Assembly (NCBI GenBank): GCA_027596035.1
Contig: JADGJA010000430.1
Coordinates: 1-18,992, forward strand
DNA length: 18,992 bases
Source of the DNA: Thoreauomyces humboldtii
Taxonomy: Eukaryota > Chytridiomycota > Chytridiomycetes > Spizellomycetales > Powellomycetaceae
Direction of reading: 5' to 3'
Translations under genes and position numbers: made by a program
In this document: one piece after another, positions 1 through 9,300 of the stretch
How positions within the stretch are numbered: position 1 is the first letter of the stretch
Layout: each line of letters opens with the position of its first letter
Notes under the pieces: model-generated
Database searches by the model: none
The model's input: the letters and a program-made list of their open reading frames with translations, nothing else
Told to the model about the DNA's origin: nothing

Positions 1-32
1 CCCCTCCCCTCCGCCCCTGATCACAAACTCAC

Positions 33-2475
33 CGGCCGTATTCGCAAGGCTCTCCGAATTCTTGAACCCGGCCGCCAAGGCCACTGTCCCTATGAGCAAC
101 AAAAAATTGACAAAGGGAATGTAGACGGCCTTTGGATCCGGATGTTTTGTCTCGCAGTTCGGAAAGACTTTCAACGATATCTGCAAAACGATTGAGACTT
201 TTTTCCCGTCCCTGGGATACGAAGGTTTCGCTTCCAACACTTACCGACTGATCTATGAGACTAAAACAGCCAGATATCCCGCCTTGCGCCGCGATGATTG
301 CTACAAGTATCCATTGAAATTGTTTTGATATTAAGTACATATCTTTTAAGACTGCAGCCAGGAGGACATACCTGCAGAAGCTGCCAGCACCAACATTGGC
401 CAACGGAGCGGACTAGGGGAAATTTCGGTATCTTAGTATCCCGGTCTCATTTTCCGCAAGATAAAGAATAGGCGCGCTATTCTTACTCTGGCACGCTCTC
501 GAAGAATGGGTCCACGGCCGCTCCAGGATTTGAGATGATGTATCCAGCTTGGCTGGGTGACGGATCAAAAGGGTCAGAAAGATGTTCATCGTAGTAAGGA
601 AAGAGAGCACTTCTTGTACCCGAGGTAGCTCAAACATATGGAAGGATATACGAGAGTCATGAAGCTGGCTCGTATGGGTTTGGCGGAAAAGTGTCCCAAA
701 TCAGTGTACATGGCTTCCACACCCGCCACGGACAGCACGCTGCGAAGTGGAAACGCTGATAAGCTTTTCAAGCCAAAAAAAGTACTCTGCCATTTTGGAG
801 CATTTCTACTCACACGTGTCCAAGCGCGGAGAAAGCCTCGTACGGATGATCCCTGACGAAGATCGCAACGTACTGCGGGCCGATGGCCCGCAGGACCCTC
901 GGCGTCTGGACGATGTTGTACAGCCCTATCCCTGCTATCGACAAGAACCATAGGATGCAGACTGGGCCGGACACTTGTTGCAGTTTCGACGTTCCGTAAC
1001 GTTGGATGGCGAACACGATCATGAGAACGAGACATGTCACACCCGTGCTGCCCGCCTCCGAGAAGGTCCTATAGAGAAGAACCAAATTGTCATGAGTGAA
1101 TGGATGGAAGAAACGTGAGGTAAACGGTCGATTGTCGTGACATACGGTACGTTGGACCTCACGCCTTCGAAAGCTGATAAAACCGTTATCGCTGGTGATA
1201 TGACCTATCGTGGCGGGGGATGAGCGGGCTTACTGTGAGATAACCCACGTTTGTCGTCCCACGGTTTGTAAGATAACGCACCACGTCGCCCACAAGAAAG
1301 CTAGCTGCTAATAGCCCGATAGTAATCAACTTCGTCCGATGTTTGTTCAACGGACTCGTCTCATCGTCGATAGGAAGGAGAGAGACGAGAGCCCACGTTC
1401 CTCCCTCTCCCGTCTTGTCAGCTGCACCGATCCACAAATTGCTTTTGTTTCAGCTTTGCGAACACCAGTACGAGGAAAAAGATCCCCGTTGTACAGCCCC
1501 GTTCCACAGCTTTCTCGTCGACTGACCTTTCAAGATCAGCCACATGTATTTCACGACGCAGATGAGCGTCACTATCCACACGAGGATCGAAATGGCACCC
1601 ATGACCTCTTCCTCGGTGAACTCCACTGCATCTTCGCCGGTTGACGGACGTCCAAAGATTGTCTTCAGAACGTATAGAGGGGAAACGCTGATCTCTCCGT
1701 ATACGATGCCTATAAAATTCGATAGCGCCTCGAGCGTGGTCAGTAAACCATCCATCCCTGTTCAGGCGGAACAGCCCAACGCACCGAGTGCTCCCGAACA
1801 CAACGACATGAACTGTTTGAACGACAACTTGGCAGAGATCCTCGATGTGGGTGGTATGCAGAGAGCGACACCCATGGACATCCTTCGTTCGACAGGAGGC
1901 GCAATCGACTGCCTCCGTTTCCGTTCCCCCAAGGTCTGGTTGAACGGGTTGGCCGATCCGACCAGGAGCGCGGGTTTCGTGGGGATCTGGGGCGACATGA
2001 CGACAGTCCGTATGATGTCGGAAGGTTGGGTCGTTGGACTCGTGACGATCTTCTCGAGCTTCGAGGGTGGACTTGCGGCCGGTGTCGGCAGTGTATTAGG
2101 AGTCGAATTGAGAAGTGGGGGATTTGAGGGTAGTGGAAATCCAGGTATGGTAATAGTGCCTGCTGTCCCTGCTGTCCCTGCTGGGGGTGTCGGCAATCCT
2201 GATTCTTTGCTCATCTCCTGGACCGACGCCGACACTCGTCCCGACGAGAGTGCGTCGTCTCCGCTTCGTGCTCGTTCCGGGATAGCTGGGGGCAGTGTCA
2301 TTGGCTTCCGTCGTCCTCCCGATTCCAGGTCGTCCGAGTCCGAGTCCGTTGGCTTCACCAGCAAGGTCGACATATCTGATTCGGATTCCGGCGCTGGGTA
2401 AGAAGCTATGTCTCTGGTCACTGGCAAGAGCGACCCGTTTTCAATGTCGCCATGGTGGTCTAATGGTGAATCCAT
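33..2475 (-). CDS. HAK1: HAK/KUP-family high-affinity potassium transporter (3' end missing)
   Basis: Polytopic plasma-membrane K+ uptake protein of the HAK/KUP/KT family, expected to work as a K+/H+ symporter. Exons by eye: 2475-1785, 1709-1527, 1421-1282, 1204-1146, 1068-814, 763-620, 552-487, 413-373, 300-245, 180-33. All borders are GT-AG and the phase is continuous, giving 594 residues before the frame leaves the window in an intron (donor at 32). The first ~205 residues are hydrophilic and rich in Ser, Pro and acidic residues. The membrane core then begins with GIVYGEISVSPLYVL (from residue 231). It continues with the family blocks GEGGT, GDVVISPAITVLSAFEG (across the intron at 1205-1281), AIQRYGT, GPVCILWFLSIAGIGLYNI, GVEAMYTDLGHF, AAIIAAQGGISGCFSL and a C-terminal VYIPFVNFLL segment. 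The usual signature YGDIGTSPLY is altered here. The start is the ATG at 2475, opening a long first exon; a later start cannot be excluded. The family call is firm; the symbol names the family, not proven orthology. Confidence 0.9.
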
Positions 2476-2910
2476 CCTGCTTCAGAACGTTAATGTTCCA
2501 GGTTGTCCAGGGAACCGACTTTTCCTGATATCAAGGGACCGTTTAGAGGAAAAGAAAGAAAGGTTTGATATCCGGAAGGAATTCTACATCAAAGTAAGCA
2601 TGCCAAGTCACGGTGGTGGTAGCTGAGAGTAGTGTCTCGGGGGGTGCTCTGGATCGTCGGAACAGAACTTTCAAAGGCCATTCAACTCCTATTTCTGGAA
2701 AGTCAGGACACGCGGGAATGACTCGCATCTTTTCCGCCGGATCGGCATAGGACTCGTTCAGAGGCCTCGAGGGATAATACTAGTTTGCGTCGCTACTCCT
2801 TCCTCCTTCCCGCCGTCGTTCTCCTTCGAACGATTTTGGTCAACGGGCGGTTTTTTCGATAGCGGGAACAGGGCGGAGTTCATTCCCCCCGTTGCCGTTG
2901 AAGCTACGAC
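2476..2910. promoter_or_regulatory. Divergent intergenic region between HAK transporter and F-box gene
   Basis: This stretch of 435 bases separates two start codons pointing away from each other, so it must hold both promoters and both 5' leaders. I see no open frame that looks coding and no clear TATA box. Two GATATC palindromes lie near 2527-2532 and 2567-2572, but such short sites occur by chance. Assignment as a promoter rests only on gene orientation. Confidence 0.45.
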
Positions 2911-4483
2911 ATGCCGGCGGCAACTCGACCGACTCTCGGGACCCTCCCTCTCGAACTCTTCTCCTCGATCGTCCTCCATCTCCTCCTCCCCGACCTGGGT
3001 CGTCTGCTTCAGACATCCCGCACCTTCTCGCTCTTCCTAGCTGCACCAGCATGCGATCCCGCATGGAGACGAGCGGCGCGCGTCCTCTGGCGCGACCTGG
3101 ACGGTTCGGACGAGGCACCACCTGACACGGGGTGGCAGGAGTTGGTCAAGAGACGCTTCAAGGATGATGCGGAGGTGGCGAGTGGAACTACGTGCTTCCG
3201 TTCATTTCGACGAACGACCTCTTGGGGGGAGGTGCAGGTGAGGAGGCAATCCCTTCAGGGGAAAGAGCCAAAACGTTGCTTGCTGATGCTGTTCTTCGAA
3301 CAGGTGTATAATTTTATGAACTTGCGCGCAACAGTCTTGGGGAATCGTTTTGGGTTGCTCAAGCGAATACTGCGTATCAAGGGGACTTCAGACGTGGGTT
3401 TCCGGACAGAAAGGTCAGACGACGAAACACAATACTCGTTTCAGGCAACCAACTCTGATATGTTTTTCGATTCGACATTGCAGCGGTGTGTTACTGTGCA
3501 TGCAAGTGCACTGCGGCATCATTGCCACCGGCTGGCAGGTAAAGAAGACACACAAATGTCGCCATGCAGAACGAGAAACTGACACTCAGACACCATTGCA
3601 GAACAGAGGACTGACAAACGCAACGATCCGACTACCAACTGGATCGATCATGCTGCACGATCTCATCACCATGGAACCTCTCGCCTCGCTGACCGCCACA
3701 TCGATGGCCTGCGTGACAGCCCTTCGTTTCACCACCCACCGTCTCGTCGCCGGGGACCACTCTGGCGTGGTCCGGGTGTGGAGACTGTCGGGACGAGGGA
3801 ACGGGGGATACTTGGAACACACGTTCTGGCCGGGGACCTCGACGCCGATGAGATCAGGACAGGGATATCGCGGGGGTCACGATCTGAGTCGCGTCGCCGG
3901 TCGGATCCAGGACGTTCAGTTCACGCGCACGCACGTTCTGGCCAGGACGGGTGAGTCCGTGACGATCCATTCCATGTCGACGGGATCCTGCGTGTTCAGC
4001 TTGAAGGGGGAAGGACCGGTGACGGCCACCCATCTCCTTCGAGATCACGTCGGGATCGCCGTGGGATGTAGGGTGCATCTACGACGCTACGTTGCGGAGC
4101 GAGGACGTGTGGCCGAGCGGGAGGGAGGTGTCCTGCATCACGAGGCGCCCGTCACGTGCTTGCAGCTCAAGAGGTGCGAGAACGGTGGTGTGCTGGTCGC
4201 CAGTGGGGATTCTTCGGGATGCATCAAAGCCTGGAATGTTTTCGAGGACCCTGTCGAAACGAACGTCGGAGAGTCGATCGTTGCGCTTCATTTGAACGCA
4301 ACGGATGAAACGACTGTCATCACGGCGCTTGGCTTGGAGAACGGCGCTGCATTGTACAGCTGGACGCCATCTAGGGGGATTGCCGTACAGAAAGGCGACG
4401 AGAACCTCCGTCGGATCTTAGAGTCTTTGGAGCGAAACTGGACCACCAGGCAATCATCTCCAGTAGTGACACCCAGTTCATAG
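2911..4483 (+). CDS. F-box protein with degenerate WD40-like repeats
   Basis: Probable substrate-recognition subunit of an SCF (Skp1-Cullin-F-box) ubiquitin ligase. Exons by eye: 2911-3237, 3335-3413, 3507-3538 and 3602-4483, all GT-AG with consistent phase, giving 439 residues. Residues about 11-60 form an F-box: TLPLELFSSIVLHLL, then LGRLLQTSRTF, and a PAWRRAARVLWRD tail typical of F-box ends. The rest is beta-propeller-like, with blades recognised from segments such as LVAGDHSGVVRVWRL, VTIHSMSTGSCVFSL, VASGDSSGCIKAWNVF and GAALYSW. The canonical WD dipeptides are mostly replaced (VW, AW). The short exon 3 restores a blade-like join, VHCGIIATGWQ. The gene ends with TAG at 4481-4483. I cannot name the ortholog or substrate. 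The first two introns are the least certain part, because several splice sites are possible there. Confidence 0.75.
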
Positions 4484-4828
4484 TTTGATTAATTTGATAA
4501 ACATAACGACAAATCTGGCATTGCCGCTGGGAAGAAATGTATGAGAAGAAAAGAGGCGGAGGAGGGGCGGGCAGGGAGCGAGGCGAAAGCACTAGTGTGA
4601 GAATCAGAGGGCACCAACCCTCTCAAGTTCAAGTTGTAGCACTTGGGCTGTCGTTCAGAGCCAGTGCCTCACCAGGAGGGCCCGACGTCTCAGTAACAGT
4701 CGCTTTCACTTCCCTTGTCACACCGTCGATGGGAGCAAGTTATGTCTGCTCCTCGATCTGGTCCGCTCATCATGACACAAATAGACAGGAAAACGCCCCA
4801 CCTAGCACAGGGTAGAACCCTACCCGAT
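4484..4828. other. Convergent intergenic region
   Basis: This lies between the 3' ends of the F-box gene (plus) and the CUE gene (minus), so both transcripts should terminate here. An AT-rich patch just after the F-box stop (about 4485-4510) could contain its polyadenylation signal. A purine-rich stretch follows at about 4550-4590. No coding signal was seen. Confidence 0.5.
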
Positions 4829-4871
4829 TCAGGCCACCAGCTCCTCGAAGGATTCACCATAGGGGCTGAGG

Positions 4872-6034
4872 TCAAGACTGCTGTCCCCTAGGTCGCGCTG
4901 CAAACGTCCAACGTGAGTTCGCTGTAGAATTCGTGTTCGATCACACAACACCTTGAACAACACGCAACAGGCGCACCATCCCAGAAACACCCACCTAACG
5001 GAGTATCCGCAGCCTCGGGGTCCAACAGAGAGTCGAAATCATCGTCCGGCAAGTTGTTGTACTGCTGACGTCCGCCTGACCCCGCAGAGGATGCGGTACT
5101 ATCGTTTCCTTCCTTTGGCGTGAACTTGTCGTAAAGCTCCTTGAACTTTTTCTTGGCCGTCTCTCCGAACGCGTTGGCTCCCGCCACCACCTTCTCCCGC
5201 GCTTCTCGAAACGAGGCGGAAGCGTCGTCCGCTCCTGGGCCGGGATCTGCTGTAAGGGAAGAAGCGGAGTACAGATTGGTGTGAGTATGGCGAAGAAAAG
5301 CAAAACGAGATGGTTGAGCCCCGTTGTGGATTGAGATTTGAAAATTGACCTCTGCGTTGCTGCTCGACAGACCGTGCTCTCTGTTCTGTAGACAAACAAG
5401 GAAAGAGAGCCCCAGGCTCCTTTGAGCACCCTACTCCCCCTCAACATTGGACCAGAGTCCCCTTCTCCTTTTTTCATACCATGTGCAGTCCGTCTATCCT
5501 CCTCCTCCAAAGACCTCGCCAACGCCTCGTCCTGTTCCTGTTGCGCGATGGCTCTAGCCAGACTCTCATCGTCCTGCGGAGAGTGCTTTTTTGTTTTGTT
5601 TCCCCGCCCATCAGGAACCCGTCAGAACTTTCGTGTTCTCTCCCCTTTTTCCAGCAAGTGACCCGAGGCAGTACCGGAAAGTCGCCAGACGCGGCGTTGG
5701 CGGGACTTCCTGGTTGAGCGGCGGAAGGATGGGATATCTCGAGGAGCGAATTGATGGCAGCCTTTTTTTTGAAGAACAAACGCGGAGAGTGTTGGAATGG
5801 GATAAGTCGCTCTCCTTTGTGGTTTTGCGTCCATGATTCTCTCCCCGTGCTGCGCGTCCATGGTATATACCTCGACGTTCCCTCCGTTGGCCGTGAGAGC
5901 TGCTTCGCAGACTTCGGGTTCCGTGTCCGGAAAGATGGCTCTGAGTTGCTGTAAAGGAGGACGGAAAGTCATCTCCCTTTTCAGCATCATCATCACGGCG
6001 GAAACCTTCATACGTCCTTGTTGCATACCTCCAT
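4872..6034 (-). CDS. CUE5: CUE-domain ubiquitin-binding protein, Cue5-like
   Basis: Likely ubiquitin-binding adaptor, possibly an autophagy receptor for ubiquitinated proteins like yeast Cue5 or animal Tollip. Exons by eye: 6034-6029, 5948-5871, 5761-5675, 5573-5480, 5385-5350, 5249-4995 and 4921-4872, about 201 residues (yeast Cue5 is roughly twice as long). The CUE domain occupies about residues 3-40: QLRAIFPDTEPEV, with the FP of the MFP motif, then after an intron VEAAINSLLEIS with the conserved di-leucine. Next come an acidic Gln-rich helix (DDESLARAIAQQEQDEALAR), a lysine-rich segment that looks amphipathic (residues ~114-143) and DDDFDSLLD (169-177), which fits an acidic LIR/AIM motif. 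The start uses a six-base first exon (ATG GAG); an in-frame TAA at 6065-6067 rules out a simple upstream extension. The 3' end is uncertain: another frame could run to a stop at 4829-4831. Confidence 0.72.
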
Positions 6035-6320
6035 CGCAGTTGTGTTGTTGTTGTGCGTGGGAAATTACGAGGAAGGGATGAATGCGAAGTGAGGAACCGT
6101 GCTTGGCGAAATATGACATGATACCTGCTGCTGCTGCTGCTGCTGTGCTGCCCTCGACGCGTTTCTTTTTCTCGTGTCCACGGCCACCGTTGTTCCCGTA
6201 CGAATTCCCGACGAACCCTCAAGCAAAACGCAAATGCCACCTGTTCCATGATGTGTTCGTATTTCGAAGTGAAAGAAAACGGTATCCCTCCATCAACTCC
6301 CAACCTGCCCACTCTGTTCT
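6035..6320. promoter_or_regulatory. Short intergenic region: CUE promoter and NUP98-96 3' end
   Basis: These 286 bases lie between two minus-strand genes. They should hold the nucleoporin terminator and the CUE gene promoter or leader. A (CTG)7 tract lies inside. On the minus strand, a stretch from an ATG near 6254 reads open into the CAG tract, but it cannot be spliced in phase to the CUE exon, so I do not call it coding. Confidence 0.45.
6125..6145. repeat. (CTG)7 / (CAG)7 trinucleotide tract
   Basis: Seven perfect CTG units on the plus strand (CAG on the minus strand), about 90 bases upstream of the CUE start codon. It is non-coding in my gene model and probably lies in the leader or promoter. 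Confidence 0.9.
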
Positions 6321-9300
6321 TCAACTGACGATCATCTCCTCCATCCCATCCCCATCCCCATCCCCATCCTCGTCCTCGACTCCAAACCCTCTCCCTCTCC
6401 CTCTCTTGCTCGTCTCCGTCACGTCCGTCGTCGCGGTCCTGATGCGTTGCAGCATCGTGACCCTGCTTCCAGGGACGAGCGGCAGTCTCGCCAGCAGCGT
6501 CGGGTCGACGAGACAGGCGTCCGCAGGTGCAGCAGCACCGTGACCACCACCCTCGTCCTCCCCGTGTCCCCCTCCTCGGTCGTGATGGTCGTCGTCTCCT
6601 CTGAGCACCTTCTCGCAGTCGCACAGGAGGGCCACGACGCGTCCCGCCATCTCCGAGCGATACACGGACGCGACGAGCGACGATGATGACGACGGTCCCT
6701 CGACGTCGTCGTCGCGTGACCGTGCCGACGCATACTGCGCGGTCCTCTTCGCTGCCGTCGTGGCGGTCGTCCTGGCCGTCGCGGGCGTCTTCTTGCCTGG
6801 GGCGTGAGCGAGATCCCTCAGCGTGCCCTGCAGGATGGGGACCCACGTGGTCTCGAGCTCCCGTCTCGCGTGGACCCTGTTCGCCTCCGCGCCGTCGAGC
6901 TGCGTCTGGGTGATGCCCGTCGCGTCGAACGAGTCGTCGACGTCGACGTCGCCGTCTCTACGTTTGTTGTTGTTGTTGACGTCTCTGCGTTTGTTGTTGT
7001 GTCCGTTAACGGATCGACCGAGGAGGACAGAGGACGCGTTGGTGGTGAGGGAGTAACCCGACGCGTAGTCTCTGGCCTGACGGATTAGGAAGGGGGTCCG
7101 TTCCATGATCGTGATGTACTTGAGGACGAGCTTTCCTCCGTGGGTCCAGTTCTGCGCCTCGATGGCGGTGGGGGGTATCTGTTTGAGGAGCATCTCGAGT
7201 TCGACATAATGTTCTATCAATCGAAAGGAGATGTCAGAAATAGGCGAAACGCAGCTTAGGATCCCGACATCGTTAATGAACTCACCGTTGATGATGTCCT
7301 CGGGAGCGATCTCGCTCATAATCAGACGATGCGCCGCCACGTATTCCTTTGCATCGATCAAGCTGACGGCCTCCTGGACCGGATCCCCAGCGTACTTTGC
7401 AGCCAAAACACGGGCTTGATGGATCCACACGGGTGGGACCTCAAGCTGCTCCACCAGGAACCGCCAGAGGTCACTGACGGGCTGTCGTCCTCCATCCTCA
7501 CCGTCCATCTCCATGTCATCGGTATCTACGGCGTTCGTTCCCGTCCTCGTGATCCAGCTATCGCTGTCATCTTCCAGAGGGTACCATCTAGCCAAGATCT
7601 CTCGGACGGCTCGTTCCCTCGCATCCTTGCGTCCGAGGAACAGAGCGACGAAGATGCTCCACTGCCACAGTCCGATGGTCTCGAGCTGCCACATCATGTC
7701 CCTCGTGAGTCGGTCCGAAGTCGATCCGGATCGGACGACGATCGAGGACAGGTCGTCCTGGCTGCCGTAGGTCTGCTGACGCATCCGGATGTGCTCCAAC
7801 CGAGAGTCGGCGGGGGAGCGAACGTGCTTGACGGTGGAGAGGATGGTCCAAAGGAGCCATGACACTCGGTGATCGAGCTTCTGAGCGGTGATGTTGAGTG
7901 GCTCCAGGGCCGTCTCGAGCAGATGATTCCCTTCAGAAAAGAGCTTGAGAAGGTGGAAGCAGATGTCTTTTGGAGCGTCGTCATGGCAGTCCTCAAAATC
8001 CTCCTCCTGCTGGGTCTGGACTTTGTTCTGAAGATAAAAGGGGCGGGGAGGTGCAATGTTGAGGGTAGCCTTGAAGCCCTGGGAGTAATAGGAGAGGGCG
8101 TCCTGAACGGTGTCAGCACCTGCCGATCCGTACCAGAAGAAAAGACCAAAAGTCCTCTTCCAGTCCGTGATGGGCTGAAACATGCCGACTCCCCAGCTGG
8201 AAACGGTTCCACCGATCAGTTGCCAGAGACGAAGCGCATCTTCAGGGATAGGGGTTCCCTCTCTCGTCCAAGTCTCGATCAGGTGGGTAACCATCTGTGC
8301 CACCGGAGAATCAGTGCCATCACCAGCGCGGATGCCATGTGCACTGACACCGTTGCCTCCCTGCATATGGCTTCCAGCTCCTCCGAGCTGTGCGATCATC
8401 GTGGCGAGGCGGTAATCATCATTGGCAAGGGCAGTCGAAGCAGCCTTCGAGATTTGGCGTCCGGTGAGCAGCGAGAAGATTTCCTTGGATCCCGTTCGGG
8501 TGCTGGCCTCGGCCACCACGAGTTCGCGAACGGCGTCCTGTAACCAGCGACTGACTTCCTCCCGTCGTTGACTCTGCTCCAGCAATCCGCTGAGGTTATC
8601 ATCGACCTCGATCGAAGGAAGCGGATCCCAAAGAGCAGCAGCTAGCTTCCAAGTGGCCTCCTCCGAGTGACCAAAGACCGGATCACTGGAGTTCGACGAG
8701 CTCGCTTTGTTGGCGACAGCGGCGAACTCGGAAAAGTTGAGCTTTGATACGAGCGAAGCTTGCGGGACGATGGTCATCCGCGGCGTGCTGTCTCCATCTA
8801 CACCGCCATCCAAGCTAACGGCATCGGCGGCAGAATGCGTCTTCGAGATGTTAGCATTGGCTAAGGCCGTTTCGAGCATCTTCTGATGACGCGTTTTCTC
8901 GATAGCAAGCGTCTCGTCGTTCTAAACGACAAAGAGTAAAGCTCAGTTCATGGATCCTGACACGAAAAACACATGCACGCATGCTCACCAGTTCCCCAAA
9001 GACATTGACCTGGTATACGTTCACGTTCGAGAATCCCTTTTGCCCTGCAAACGATCTAAGAAAAACATATCAGCATCCCATCAAATTGGTAAGATAGTAA
9101 CACTGGCGCCTTACCCTCCAGCGACGACCATCTTGCCTCCAGGTCCCCACCCGACGCGACAACAGCGGCCCATCATCAGACCTTGATCAGAAAAGACCTT
9201 TTCATGACCAAAAGTGACGCTAGATTCCAGCGGTGGCAGTGTCTTGATGGCCGTCCTAAAGTATTTCTTGGGTGAAGTCGGAACCACGTGTTCAGAACGG

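Noticed and set aside
1205..1233. 29-nt intron using the GTAAGC donor at 1233 in the HAK gene
   Set aside because: Too short to splice. The 77-nt intron from the GTGCGT donor at 1281 restores the GDVVISPAI motif in phase.
1544..2401. 285-codon plus-strand open frame
   Set aside because: It lies antisense to the first exons of the HAK gene, matches no family, and is explained by codon bias of the Ser/Pro-rich coding strand.
6082..6254. Upstream poly-Gln/poly-Ser exon for the CUE gene from the CAG tract
   Set aside because: The only usable donor after the CAG run is phase 2, while the CUE exon needs phase 0, and there is no suitable acceptor between them.
5611..6846. 411-codon minus-strand open frame
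   Set aside because: It runs across the nucleoporin C-terminus, the intergenic gap and several CUE exons in a different frame, with Arg-rich low-complexity sequence. The CUE and Nup96 motifs are in the other frames.
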